DNA of 64,000 nucleotides from Saccharopolyspora sp. SCSIO 74807. GTDB lineage: Bacteria > Actinomycetota > Actinomycetes > Mycobacteriales > Pseudonocardiaceae. This document shows, in pieces, positions 1 to 8,171 of the stretch. The position numbers were made by a program, and so were the translations under genes. The first letter of the stretch is position 1, and every line of letters begins with the position of its first letter. Under the pieces are notes generated by a model that ran no database searches, was not told where the DNA came from, and saw only the letters and a program-made list of their open reading frames with translations. The DNA lies in the NCBI RefSeq assembly GCF_037023755.1, contig NZ_CP146100.1, forward strand, positions 5,177,501-5,241,500. Direction: 5' to 3'.

Positions 1-1637
1 GTGGGTGTGTCGGAGACGGCTCGCAGGGTCAGGCACCCGGCGCGGAGGATGTCCTCGGTGCGTGGGCCCCAGGCTGAGGAGAAAACGCGGGAGAACACCG
101 ACACGAGGTTGTCCACTGCGGATTCTTTCGGCCCTTCCAGGGGATTCAGGCACGGGGTTGGTCCGCGGGAGTCGGAGTCGAACAGCACGACCTTGTGCGC
201 GGCGTGCTCGGGCATGCGTTGCAGCAGGTCGGTGATCAGATCGCCTTTGGGGTCGATGACCACCGCGCCGCGGCCGTGTTCGGCGTCGGCGAGGATCATC
301 CGCGCGAGCATCGTGGACTTCCCCGACCCGGTGGCGCCGAGGATGTGCAGGTGGTGCCGGGAATCGGAGACCTGCAGCCCGACCGGGCGGGCGTGGCCGG
401 TATCCGAGACGCCGACCGGGCGGATCAGCGCGCCTTCGGTGGGCGTGTTCGGCGGAGGCGGGACCGCCCGCGCCCCGGCGCGGGCCACGCCTGGCAATCC
501 CTCATCGGTCGGCAGGTGGGCGATGCCCGCCAGTTCCGGCACGGATAGCAAGTCACCCCGTCGCAGGCGCCGACGAGACAAGGCGCGCACGGGGTGGCGC
601 AGGCGTTGGCGGCGGTAGTGGTTGTGCTCGGTGAATCCGGAGAACGTGCCGGCGATGGCGTGGGCACGGCCGCGTGCTTGCTCGCGCACCCGCGTGGTCT
701 GCTCCTTGGGGGTCTCGATCGGCACCGTGGTCGTGACCGCGTACCGGATCAGCGTGTCCCACTGCGGGCCGCGTTGTTTGGCGACGATGGCGCGGTTCTG
801 CGCCTGGAACTCCAACGACGTTTGCGGGTCCAGCGTCGGCTGGCTGCTCGACGGCTTCGTGCCCGATGGGCCCGGGGTGACCAGGTCGAGCAGGCGACCC
901 ACCAGGCGGGCGGAGCGCCCGGCGTTGAGGTGGCGGGCGGCGCGTCGGGCCTGTTTGACCCGGCGCCCGGTGACCGGGCGGGCGAGGACCTGCACGGCCA
1001 CGGTGTCGTTGATGCCGAGTCCCACTGGAGCGCCCAACAGGGCACGGATCGGGTCGGCGTCGAAGCCGGTGCGAATCGGCAGCGCCTCCGACCTGGCCAA
1101 CCGCAGCGTGCCGCCGGTCACCAGCTGACGGCGTCCCGCACTTGGCGCCGTGGGCACCGGCGGGTCGGCCTCGGCGGTGCGGGTGTGGGATCCGGGCCAG
1201 GCCGCTTCGATGGCACGTTCCACCATCCCGGGCGGGACCGTGCCCGGCACCCATAGCCGCAGCTGCACTCCGTCATGGCCGAAGACGTACTCCCACGCCA
1301 GATGCGGCTGCCCGGTCATCAGGCGCTGCACCCTGGGGCGCACCAGTCCGATCAGGTTCGACCACACCGCCTCGGCTCCACCTGGGTCGACCGTGGGCGG
1401 TGCCAGAACGGTGATCACCCGTGACCGTTCGTGCAACGCATCCTGGCAACGCAGGAACCACCAGCGCCGCAGGAGAACCAAGCCTGCGGCTCCGAGTACT
1501 ACCGTGGGCAGCGCGATCAGTCCCCAGGTCTGCAGCCAGGACCACGCCTGGTCCAGCACGTGCTGAATCGCACCCCACGGATCGGTCAGCACTCTCCTCA
1601 GTGGACTGTTCACGAGAGACGACTCTGCGATGTTCAT
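1..1637 (-). CDS. Type IV secretion coupling ATPase (TraG/TraD/HerA-like), C-terminus cut by window edge
   Basis: This is probably the conjugative coupling protein that feeds DNA to the secretion channel. The frame is open from ATG 1637 (AAGGAG upstream) to the left edge, about 545 residues, with no stop seen. The N-terminus (MNIAESSLVNSPLRR) is followed by one hydrophobic segment at about residues 38-55. A clear Walker A, HILGATGSGKST, lies at residues 431-442 (plus positions about 312-347). The strand after it, VVIDPKGDLITDLL, is typical of TraG/HerA-type conjugation ATPases. Walker B and the C-terminal domain lie outside the window. It is the last visible gene of the leftward transfer operon, 51 bp after the GP88 gene. 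The ATPase family is clear from the P-loop and the VIDPKGD strand; the role as coupling protein is inferred from context. Confidence 0.8.
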   Translation of the reverse strand, partial: MNIAESSLVNSPLRRVLTDPWGAIQHVLDQAWSWLQTWGLIALPTVVLGAAGLVLLRRWWFLRCQDALHERSRVITVLAPPTVDPGGAEAVWSNLIGLVRPRVQRLMTGQPHLAWEYVFGHDGVQLRLWVPGTVPPGMVERAIEAAWPGSHTRTAEADPPVPTAPSAGRRQLVTGGTLRLARSEALPIRTGFDADPIRALLGAPVGLGINDTVAVQVLARPVTGRRVKQARRAARHLNAGRSARLVGRLLDLVTPGPSGTKPSSSQPTLDPQTSLEFQAQNRAIVAKQRGPQWDTLIRYAVTTTVPIETPKEQTTRVREQARGRAHAIAGTFSGFTEHNHYRRQRLRHPVRALSRRRLRRGDLLSVPELAGIAHLPTDEGLPGVARAGARAVPPPPNTPTEGALIRPVGVSDTGHARPVGLQVSDSRHHLHILGATGSGKSTMLARMILADAEHGRGAVVIDPKGDLITDLLQRMPEHAAHKVVLFDSDSRGPTPCLNPLEGPKESAVDNLVSVFSRVFSSAWGPRTEDILRAGCLTLRAVSDTP

Positions 1638-1688
1638 CGTGCGGAAATCTCCTTGCTGGCCGGGCAGAAGCGGTCGGGCTCGGTGTGT

Positions 1689-2516
1689 TCAAGCCGCGTG
1701 GTCCTCGGAGTCCGGGCCACGGCGAGTGCGGGCTGATGGGGCGTTGGTGATCGAGCGGACCGTGGCCTGGCCGCCCGTGCGGCGGTGCGCGTCGAGGTCG
1801 GCCTGCCACTCGGAAAACCGCCGCCCGGCCAGCCGTTTCAGGAAGTGCGGGATGTTGTTCGCCGGGATGCCCACCAAGTGGGGCCCGAGGACCGCGAGCA
1901 GGTCCGAGGCGTCCTGCGATGACCAGCCCGCCTCGTGAATGGCGTCCTCACCGGGGAAGACATCGGCCACCCGGTCCACCGCGGGGTCCAGCAGTGCGTC
2001 CTGAGTGCCGCCGTAGGAGTAGACCCAGAGGAAGTTCTCCGGCGGGTCCGGCTCCACGAGCGCTTTGAATCTCCGGATTTCCTTGGTGTAGGCGTAGAAG
2101 TTGGTGTCCGGGCGTGTGCGCATGATCCGTAGCCAGGCGCGGAGGTAGTCGTCGCTGAAGAAGTCGCCGGCGTCGTGGATGCGGATCCAGCCGCCGCGGA
2201 ATTTCGGTGCGGCTAGCTCGGCGAGTACGGCCTGTTCCCACCCGGCCAGGTCGTCGAGCACGAACCGCAGGTTCGACTCGTGCTTGGCCCGCACCGCAGG
2301 CCATGTGTAGGTGCCGAATCGGGCGTAGCAGACGTGGCGGCAGATCCCCGCCGCCGGGCAGGTGTTGTAGGTGCGCCCATCGGGCAAGCGTCCGGCCCAG
2401 GCGGGCAGCGACCAGTTGTGCACGCCGATCGCGCGCATTTCCCGGTTCTGCGTCAGCAACCGACGCGGGCGCCCGCCGGGAGAAGAACCGGTGGGCACGT
2501 GAGCAGACGAAGACAT
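1689..2516 (-). CDS. GP88-family (phage gene product 88) protein
   Basis: A 275-residue protein resembling the GP88 family of actinobacteriophages. Signature stretches are GVHNWSLPAW, then a cysteine cluster TCPAAGICRHVCYA (C-x5-C-x3-C, about residues 53-65), then WIRIHDAGDFFSDDYL and NFYAYTKEI. The cysteine spacing suggests metal or Fe-S binding as in the related DUF5131/Gp37 proteins, but no biochemical function is established. The start is ATG 2516 with AAGGAC 6 nt upstream. It lies between the small membrane protein gene and the coupling ATPase on the same strand, so it is carried by the transfer operon although the family is best known from phages. The C-terminal 25 residues are low complexity. 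Confidence 0.72.
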   Translation of the reverse strand: MSSSAHVPTGSSPGGRPRRLLTQNREMRAIGVHNWSLPAWAGRLPDGRTYNTCPAAGICRHVCYARFGTYTWPAVRAKHESNLRFVLDDLAGWEQAVLAELAAPKFRGGWIRIHDAGDFFSDDYLRAWLRIMRTRPDTNFYAYTKEIRRFKALVEPDPPENFLWVYSYGGTQDALLDPAVDRVADVFPGEDAIHEAGWSSQDASDLLAVLGPHLVGIPANNIPHFLKRLAGRRFSEWQADLDAHRRTGGQATVRSITNAPSARTRRGPDSEDHAA

Positions 2517-2596
2517 ACGTGTCCTTCACCAAGAAAGAGAACGATCAGAGAAGCGACCTGTCCATTGAGGACTCGCGAAGAGGGGTGTGTCCGGTG

Positions 2597-2947
2597 TTAC
2601 GCGGGTTCGTCCGGCCGGTTGGCCGCCGTGTCGGGCGTGCTGTGGCGGTCGTGTCGGTAGCGGTCCAGGTCGGCGACCGAGGCTTGGTCCTCGTGCGTGT
2701 GGTGTTCGGCCGATGCGGCGGGGCGCCTGCGCCGGAGGTACCGCGCGCAGGCACGGCCGAGGGTGCGCACGCCGAGTACGAGGGTGGTCGCGAGCAGGGA
2801 GCCGAGGGCCATGATCACCGCGCAGCCGATGCAGATCGCGGCGAGGGCGCCGAGCAGGAGGCCGACGACCGGCGGAAGGTCCTGCAGCAGCGGCCCGACG
2901 AGGTCGGCGCTGGGCTCGTGGCCGGGTTCGAGGGGCGGGACAAGCAC
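2597..2947 (-). CDS. Small membrane protein of the transfer operon, function unknown
   Basis: A 116-residue protein. I do not recognise a family. The start is GTG 2947 with GGGAGG 6 nt upstream. A proline-rich, acidic N-terminus of about 25 residues leads into a long hydrophobic stretch (LPPVVGLLLGALAAICIGCAVIMALGSLLATTLVLGV, about residues 24-60), which could form one long or two short membrane segments. A basic patch (RYLRRRRP) and a hydrophilic, His/Asp-rich tail follow. The charge pattern suggests the basic tail is cytoplasmic. It sits 20 bp after the VirB4-type ATPase gene in the same operon, so an accessory role in the transfer apparatus is plausible but unproven. Confidence 0.6.
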   Translation of the reverse strand: MLVPPLEPGHEPSADLVGPLLQDLPPVVGLLLGALAAICIGCAVIMALGSLLATTLVLGVRTLGRACARYLRRRRPAASAEHHTHEDQASVADLDRYRHDRHSTPDTAANRPDEPA

Positions 2948-2967
2948 GAAGGTTCCTCCCGGGGTGG

Positions 2968-4800
2968 TCAGTCGAGCAGAAGGTCGTGGGAACCGGCGGG
3001 ATCAGCGCCCGCTCCGGTCTCTGCGGTGGCATCGGTGAAAGAGGCGAGTTCGGCCGGATCGGTCGTGATCAGGTCGTGTTCCCTGTCGGAGGCGATGGCG
3101 TGCAGGGCGACCCGCTGCGTCCCGGCCGCCAGCAAGCCTTGGCCCGTATCGGCCGAGAGCAGGAATTGCCGTTCGCCTTCGGACAGAGCGAAGGTGCGCA
3201 CGATGTCGTCGATGGCTTGGGGTGCTTGGCGTAGCAGGATTTGGGTGGCGGCGTTGGCGATGATGGCTTTGCCGAGATCAGTGCCCAGCACGTCGCCGAC
3301 GTCCTGGGTCGCCACGGTCAGCCCGGTCCAGTGTTTGCGGGCGGATTTGGCCATGCGCCACAGGAACTCGGCCCCGGCCTGTTGCTGCATGAGCAGCCAG
3401 GCCTCATCGACCACGCACAACCGGGGGCGCCGGATAGCGGGGTTGGACACTTGGCGCCACACCACGTCCAGGGTCAGCAGGGTGCCGGCGGGTTTGAGTT
3501 CGTCGGGCAGGTGTCGCAAGGAGAACACCAGCAGGTGCCCCTGTGGTGGTGCGGTCGTGGGCCCGTCGAACAGCCCGCGGAAGGCCCCGTCGGTGAACGG
3601 CTGCAACCGACTCGCCAGCTCGCTCGCGGTGTCACCGCCGAGGTGCGCGAGCGTGGCGCGCAGGTCGCCCAGCAGCGGTGCGGGCCGGCTCCAGGTGCGG
3701 GCATCGTCGGTGATCCCGGCCTGCTGGTAGGTCGTAGTGACCGCGCGGTCCAGCACGGCCCGTTCATCGGCGGACAGGGATTGTCCGAACAGGACAGGCA
3801 GCAGGGTGTGCAGGAACAGGCTGCGGCGGGTGAGCGCATCGGCGGGTGCGGAGCGGCGCCCATCCGGGCGGGTGTGGATCGGCACGTCGAGGGGGTTGAG
3901 GTGGATGCCCTCCGCACCGAGGGGGAAGTAGGTGCCGCCGACCGCGCCGGCCATCCGGGCGTATTCGTCTTCGGGGTCGATGATCGCGATCTCGACGTCC
4001 CGGTACAGGCTGCGCAGCGCTTCGAGTTTGACCAGGTAGGACTTGCCCGCTCCGGAGCGGCCGAGGATGACCGAGTTGTAGTTCTCGCAGGCGAACCGAT
4101 CCCAGTGCACCAGCCCTTGGGAGCCGAGGTTCCAGCCGTAGAGCACCCCGGCCGCGGTCGACGCCGACGTCGGATCCGGCGGTGGCAGGTCCGGGCTGGT
4201 GAACGGGAACGCCGCGCTCAACGCCGCGGTGTCGAAGGTGCGGGTCATGCCGATCTGGTCCAGGCCCATCGGCAACGCGGTGATCCAGCCCTGCAGGGAC
4301 CGGTAGGTGGTGGGTTTGGCGTCGATGAGCAGCGACGCGGTCACCGCGCGCAACGCGTCGACCTCCTCGATCAGTTCCTCTTCCGAGGCGGCGTGCACCG
4401 TCAGGTACAGCCCGAGCCGGAACAGGCGTCCTTCGCCGCGGGCGAGCCGGTCGGACAGGTCGTAGGCGTCCTCGGTGGCCGCCTCGACCTCCGGGTCCTG
4501 CAACCGGCCGTGCGCCGCGGAGTGCCGCCGGCCGGATTCGAGTTTGCCGAGCTGCTTGCGTAGCCGGTCCGCGGCGATGCGCGGGTCGATCGGGTCGATG
4601 TGCAGCGACACGTCCAACCGGCCCGGGTAGGTCAACAACGGTTGCAGCCACCCGGGATGCACCTCGCGGGGATAGCCGGCCGCGGCGAACGAGGCGACCC
4701 AGTCACCGCCGACCTGCAGATGCCGCGGATGCACCTCGATTGCCTCCGGCGCGAACGCACTCGCCGACGCGGGTCGCTCGCGACGCCTTTTGGTGATCAC
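2968..4800 (-). CDS. VirB4/TraC-type conjugation ATPase
   Basis: A 610-residue ATPase expected to energise assembly of the type IV secretion channel at the inner face of the membrane. Walker A GRSGAGKS lies at residues 247-254 and Walker B (RLCVVDEAWLL) around residues 460-468 with acidic DE at 465-466. The N-terminal half has the usual VirB4 layout (VHAASEEELIEEVDALRAV, then TYRSLQGWITALPMG). The start is GTG 4800 (VITKRRRERPAS), whose GTGA overlaps the stop of the PrgI gene by 4 bp. Longer in-frame starts would run into the PrgI gene and lack family sequence. The strict coupling to the PrgI gene supports one transfer complex. Confidence 0.88.
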   Translation of the reverse strand: MITKRRRERPASASAFAPEAIEVHPRHLQVGGDWVASFAAAGYPREVHPGWLQPLLTYPGRLDVSLHIDPIDPRIAADRLRKQLGKLESGRRHSAAHGRLQDPEVEAATEDAYDLSDRLARGEGRLFRLGLYLTVHAASEEELIEEVDALRAVTASLLIDAKPTTYRSLQGWITALPMGLDQIGMTRTFDTAALSAAFPFTSPDLPPPDPTSASTAAGVLYGWNLGSQGLVHWDRFACENYNSVILGRSGAGKSYLVKLEALRSLYRDVEIAIIDPEDEYARMAGAVGGTYFPLGAEGIHLNPLDVPIHTRPDGRRSAPADALTRRSLFLHTLLPVLFGQSLSADERAVLDRAVTTTYQQAGITDDARTWSRPAPLLGDLRATLAHLGGDTASELASRLQPFTDGAFRGLFDGPTTAPPQGHLLVFSLRHLPDELKPAGTLLTLDVVWRQVSNPAIRRPRLCVVDEAWLLMQQQAGAEFLWRMAKSARKHWTGLTVATQDVGDVLGTDLGKAIIANAATQILLRQAPQAIDDIVRTFALSEGERQFLLSADTGQGLLAAGTQRVALHAIASDREHDLITTDPAELASFTDATAETGAGADPAGSHDLLLD

Positions 4801-5834
4801 GCGAAGTCCTCCTCGGTATCGAGGCCCGGGTCCGGGCCGGCGGGGTTGGTGATGACCTCGTCGGCACCGGCCATCCCCGCCCACGGCGGCAGCGGACTGT
4901 CGGGATTAGTGGCGGTGGCCAGCACCGCCGTGGCCTGGGCGGCGTCCAGCGGGGTCACGGCGATGCCCGCGGGTGCGAGCAGGTCGGTGGCCTCGCTCAT
5001 CCGCCGCACCAGCCGGGCCGCCGCGGCTTTCCGAGCCGTGTCCGAGGGCTGAGCCTCGTTGCGCGAGCGGGCGCCGCGACGGGAGCGGATCAGCGAGTCC
5101 TGACCGGCCGCGCGGACCGGGTCGCGGACCACGAGCAGGATCTGACGGCGCAGCAGGTCCGCCTGCTCGCCGAGCTGGGCCAGGTACTCGGCGTGATCCA
5201 GCGCCGCGGCTTCCAACGCCGGATGCGGCAACCCGGCCGCACGCTCGCGAAGCTCGCCGATCTGGCCGGACAGATCGAGACGCTGGGCGCGCACGAGGAT
5301 CTGCACACCCGCGCCGAGACTGTGCAGCCACCGGCCGAAGGCCGCGGTCAGCGCGTCTTGCTCGGCCGGGGTCCGCAGCGCGAAGTTCACCGTCGAGCAC
5401 GCCGCCACCACAGCGACGCCGTCGTCGCCGAGATCGACCAGACCGGCCTCGCCGACTCCCTGGGCGGGCAGGTCGAACTCGCCCGCGGCGACGTCGTCGT
5501 GCCCGTGGGACACCTGCGCCAGCCACTCCGGCACCTCGGCGACAGGCTGCCCGGCCGCGACCCGGCGCCGCGGCTGCAGCCGCTGTCGCACAGCGGCCAG
5601 CAGCAGCCGGTCCAGAGCCACTCCGTCGCGGCGCACCACCACCAGTGCCGTGACCGCGACTCCGACCGGGATCGCAACGGCGACGTAGGCGATCACCGGC
5701 ACCACCGCGCGGGTGGCGTGCCAACCGCCGTAGAGCACCAAGCCGGTCACCGCCATCACCGCGACTTGCCGGGCGGTGAAGCCCGCCAAGATCCGGTCCT
5801 CGCGGTCGACGTCGGCGGGGATCCGCACGCTCAT
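4797..5834 (-). CDS. PrgI-family membrane protein (VirB3-like position)
   Basis: A 345-residue protein. The first 80 residues match the PrgI-type layout of Gram-positive conjugation loci: RIPADVDREDRILAGFTARQ, then two membrane segments (VAVMAVTGLVLYGGWHA and VIAYVAVAIPVGVAVTALVVV), then a basic loop. The rest is a soluble, Leu/Ala/Arg-rich domain of about 260 residues, longer than VirB3 alone; such extensions occur in actinobacterial PrgI proteins. The start is ATG 5834, with GGAGG about 9 nt upstream and a 4 bp ATGA overlap with the preceding gene. It directly precedes the VirB4-type ATPase, matching the usual VirB3-VirB4 pairing. Confidence 0.8.
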   Translation of the reverse strand: MSVRIPADVDREDRILAGFTARQVAVMAVTGLVLYGGWHATRAVVPVIAYVAVAIPVGVAVTALVVVRRDGVALDRLLLAAVRQRLQPRRRVAAGQPVAEVPEWLAQVSHGHDDVAAGEFDLPAQGVGEAGLVDLGDDGVAVVAACSTVNFALRTPAEQDALTAAFGRWLHSLGAGVQILVRAQRLDLSGQIGELRERAAGLPHPALEAAALDHAEYLAQLGEQADLLRRQILLVVRDPVRAAGQDSLIRSRRGARSRNEAQPSDTARKAAAARLVRRMSEATDLLAPAGIAVTPLDAAQATAVLATATNPDSPLPPWAGMAGADEVITNPAGPDPGLDTEEDFA

Positions 5835-6724
5835 CGATGCTCACCTCCGTTCGGGTCGTCCTGCGGTAGGTCCATGGGCAATTCCTGTTGCCGGGACCGC
5901 GGTTGCCGCCGCCGCGGCTGCGGCGGCGGTTGGCTCTGCCGACTGCGGGTGGGCTTGCGCGTGCGGTGCACGTTCAGCGGAAGCTGGTACTGCCCGTCCC
6001 GACCTCGCTTCGGCCGGTTCTCCGGCCACTGGCCGTCCCGCGGCAACGTCGTCTGGTTCGGGTCGTTCTTCGGCTCACGAGGCTCGTCCGGCACCGGCTT
6101 CTGCCGCTTCGGTTTAGGCCGTCGCGGCAGATCGAACGGAAGCTCGTACTGACCATCACGACCACGGCGAGGTTTGTTCTCGGGCCACTCCCCGTCGCGG
6201 GGCAACTTCGTCTGGTTCGGGTCGTTCTTCGGCTCACGAGGCTCGTCCGGCACCGGCTTCTGCCGCTTCGGTTTAGGCCGTCGCGGCAGATCGAACGGAA
6301 GCTCGTACTGACCATCACGACCACGACGGGGCTTGTTCTCCGGCCACTCCCCATCCAGCGGCAACTCCAACTGGTCGGGGTCCTTCGTCTGCTTCTGCGG
6401 CCGCTCGGGAGGCGGTTTCGGCCCGCGGGGTTTGCGGACCCGTTTAACGTTCAGCGGCAACATGTACTGCCCGTCGGCGTTGGCCCGCGTCTTGGCATAC
6501 GGGTCCGGCGGGACCGCTGATTTCTCACCGCCGCGGGAACGCGAGGCTTTTCCGCCGCCACCGCCCTTGCCACCGAGCAGGCCGAACGTCTTATAGGCAA
6601 GAAACCCCCGCACAAGACCGCCGATGAAGGAACGACCACCGCCGCTTCGGATCGACCCGAGAACCCAGAACGGGATCTTGATGAGGACATAGCACAAGGC
6701 GAGTGCGACGAGGAACTGGATCAC
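5831..6724 (-). CDS. Membrane-anchored protein with 53-residue proline-rich tandem repeats
   Basis: A 297-residue protein I cannot assign to a family. GTG 6724 is preceded by AAGGGAG at 7 nt. One N-terminal membrane segment (FLVALALCYVLIKIPFWVLGSI, residues 4-25) and a Gly-rich linker lead to residue 84, where three full 53-residue units begin (84-136, 137-189, 190-242), followed by a partial fourth. Each unit runs DGQY-LP--, a Pro/Lys/Arg-rich stretch, DP-Q--LP-DG-WPEN-P-RGR. Units 2 and 3 are almost identical, unit 1 is diverged. The protein ends QELPMDLPQDDPNGGEHR. It lies between the TrbL-like and PrgI genes and overlaps the latter by 4 bp, so it is probably a structural or scaffold part of the transfer apparatus (inference). 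Confidence 0.65.
   Translation of the reverse strand: MIQFLVALALCYVLIKIPFWVLGSIRSGGGRSFIGGLVRGFLAYKTFGLLGGKGGGGGKASRSRGGEKSAVPPDPYAKTRANADGQYMLPLNVKRVRKPRGPKPPPERPQKQTKDPDQLELPLDGEWPENKPRRGRDGQYELPFDLPRRPKPKRQKPVPDEPREPKNDPNQTKLPRDGEWPENKPRRGRDGQYELPFDLPRRPKPKRQKPVPDEPREPKNDPNQTTLPRDGQWPENRPKRGRDGQYQLPLNVHRTRKPTRSRQSQPPPQPRRRQPRSRQQELPMDLPQDDPNGGEHR
5999..6475 (-). repeat. Three tandem 159 bp coding repeats
   Basis: Three in-frame units of exactly 159 bp (6317-6475, 6158-6316, 5999-6157) encode the 53-residue repeats of the membrane-anchored protein. The two units nearer the C-terminus are nearly identical at DNA level, including synonymous positions; for example the string gtttaggccgtcgcggcaga recurs 159 bp apart at 6112 and 6271. 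The first unit is diverged, which points to an older duplication followed by a recent one. A partial fourth unit continues to about 5940. Confidence 0.9.
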
Positions 6725-6742
6725 AGCACATCTCCCTTGCTG

Positions 6743-7744
6743 TTAACCGAAAAGCGCGATGCCGCCGGGCCAGAAGAACAACTTGATCGCCGCGACCAGC
6801 GCGAGTGATTGAGCAACTTGAATGACCATGACTCCGGCGAAAGCTTTCCACCACCAGAAAGCGATCCCTTCGGTGTGCGGTAGCGCGTGACACATGAGCA
6901 GGATGGGCGCAGCCGCCAGCAAAATGATGGTCAGCGTGATGCGCACGATGTAGGTCAGCAACACCACGACAAGCATGATGACCAACGCCAGCGCGATAAA
7001 AAGGACGAGCAACCCCCCGCCATCCAGATCATTCATCAATGTGTCGCGCATCGCCCGGCCCGCCACGTCCGGACTCACCTGGTCACCGAGAATCGACCGC
7101 GACAGCGCATTGCCGATCTCGATCACCTTGCCACCCGCGAACAGCGACAGGTTCGCAGCAATAAACCCGACGATCACACGAGGCAGAATTTCCTTGATCG
7201 AATGCCGGGTCTGCAGCGTTTCATGGGCCATGACAACGATGCCCGCCACCACAATGAGCGTCGCATACACCGCGAGGACGATCTGCTGCGAGTTCGCCCA
7301 GATCTGCCCCATCACCGGTATCTGGTCCAGCTGCGGCGTCACCAGGAACGACTCCGCCAGCAAGTCCAGCAAACTGTTCAACCCCGGAGTCACCAAATCG
7401 CGGAAGAACGACTCAATCGCATCCGACACGCACGCCGGAATATCGGTGATCCCGCACGAGGACTCCGGGGCCGGGGCTTGGTCGGGGTTCGATTGATTTC
7501 CGGGCTGCTGGTTCGCCGGAGGCACCGGAACGGGTTGGGGAAGGCAATTCGGCCCCTGGCACGGCACCGGAGATGGTGCGGGAACGGGGAGGGACGGCGC
7601 CGGCAATGGCGGATCGTGCTGGGCGCTAGCGGCACCGGGCAAGGCCAACCCCGCCGTCACGACGAGTACGAGCAGGGCAGCCACCGCGGTCGCGATGCGG
7701 CCCAGACGGCCCGCCCCTGGGGTGCAGGGTGCGGTGGCCTGCAT
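6743..7744 (-). CDS. TrbL/VirB6-like polytopic transfer protein
   Basis: A 333-residue membrane protein. A signal peptide-like N-terminus (VAALLVLVVTAGLALPGAASA) precedes a Pro-rich extracytoplasmic linker of about 60 residues with paired cysteines (CQGPNC, then SSCGITDIPAC). Several membrane segments follow, among them IVLAVYATLIVVAGIVVMA, VIVGFIAANLSLFAGG, LLVLFIALALVIMLVVVLLTYIV, TIILLAAAPILLMCHALP and VMVIQVAQSLALVAAIKLFF. This matches TrbL/VirB6-type components that line the inner-membrane pore. The ATG lies 2 bp after the pilin gene stop with a GGGGG tract upstream, indicating translational coupling. Sequence similarity in this family is low, so the assignment rests on topology and neighbours. 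Confidence 0.72.
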   Translation of the reverse strand: MQATAPCTPGAGRLGRIATAVAALLVLVVTAGLALPGAASAQHDPPLPAPSLPVPAPSPVPCQGPNCLPQPVPVPPANQQPGNQSNPDQAPAPESSCGITDIPACVSDAIESFFRDLVTPGLNSLLDLLAESFLVTPQLDQIPVMGQIWANSQQIVLAVYATLIVVAGIVVMAHETLQTRHSIKEILPRVIVGFIAANLSLFAGGKVIEIGNALSRSILGDQVSPDVAGRAMRDTLMNDLDGGGLLVLFIALALVIMLVVVLLTYIVRITLTIILLAAAPILLMCHALPHTEGIAFWWWKAFAGVMVIQVAQSLALVAAIKLFFWPGGIALFG

Positions 7745-7746
7745 TG

Positions 7747-8115
7747 TCAGGCCCCCACGATGCCGCGCAGGATCTCCACGACCAGCGGAGCCAGCGCCGC
7801 CAGCCCGTAGCCGAACCCGGCGGACTTGAACGACTGCTTCGCTTTCTCGACCTCGCCGGGATCACCGCCCGCCAGCACATAGCGGACGCCGCCGATGGTG
7901 AGAAAAACCGTGGCCAGCAGGGCGAGGATGCCCATGAGCCAGTTGCGGATGTTGTTCAAGACGTCGTCGATCGTGCGGGCCAGCGCGAGCACGTGGGTGG
8001 TCTCGGCCACCGCGGGCATCGAGATCGCCAGCAGACCGGCCGCGGCCAGCCCGGCGACCACCAGCACCCGTCGAGCACCGTGTCGACGCAGGCAGGTCGT
8101 AAACGAACAGCGCAT
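7747..8115 (-). CDS. VirB2/TrbC-like pilin precursor
   Basis: A 122-residue protein with a long, basic signal peptide (RRHGARRVLVVAGLAAAGLLAISMPAVA) and a plausible signal peptidase site after AVA. Two hydrophobic helices follow (WLMGILALLATVFLTIGGVRYVLAG and FGYGLAALAPLVVEILRGIVGA), separated by a short polar loop GGDPGEVEKAKQSFKSA. This is the TrbC/VirB2 pilin architecture seen in Gram-positive transfer loci. I chose ATG 8115 rather than the upstream ATG 8175 because GGAGG lies 8 nt before it and the signal peptide starts there; the longer start would also overlap the preceding gene. It is followed immediately by the TrbL-like gene. Confidence 0.72.
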   Translation of the reverse strand: MRCSFTTCLRRHGARRVLVVAGLAAAGLLAISMPAVAETTHVLALARTIDDVLNNIRNWLMGILALLATVFLTIGGVRYVLAGGDPGEVEKAKQSFKSAGFGYGLAALAPLVVEILRGIVGA

Positions 8116-8171
8116 CAGAGAGACCTCCAGACGGCGCGTGCGAGGCAGCGGGAGCGCGTAACGGCTAGGGC

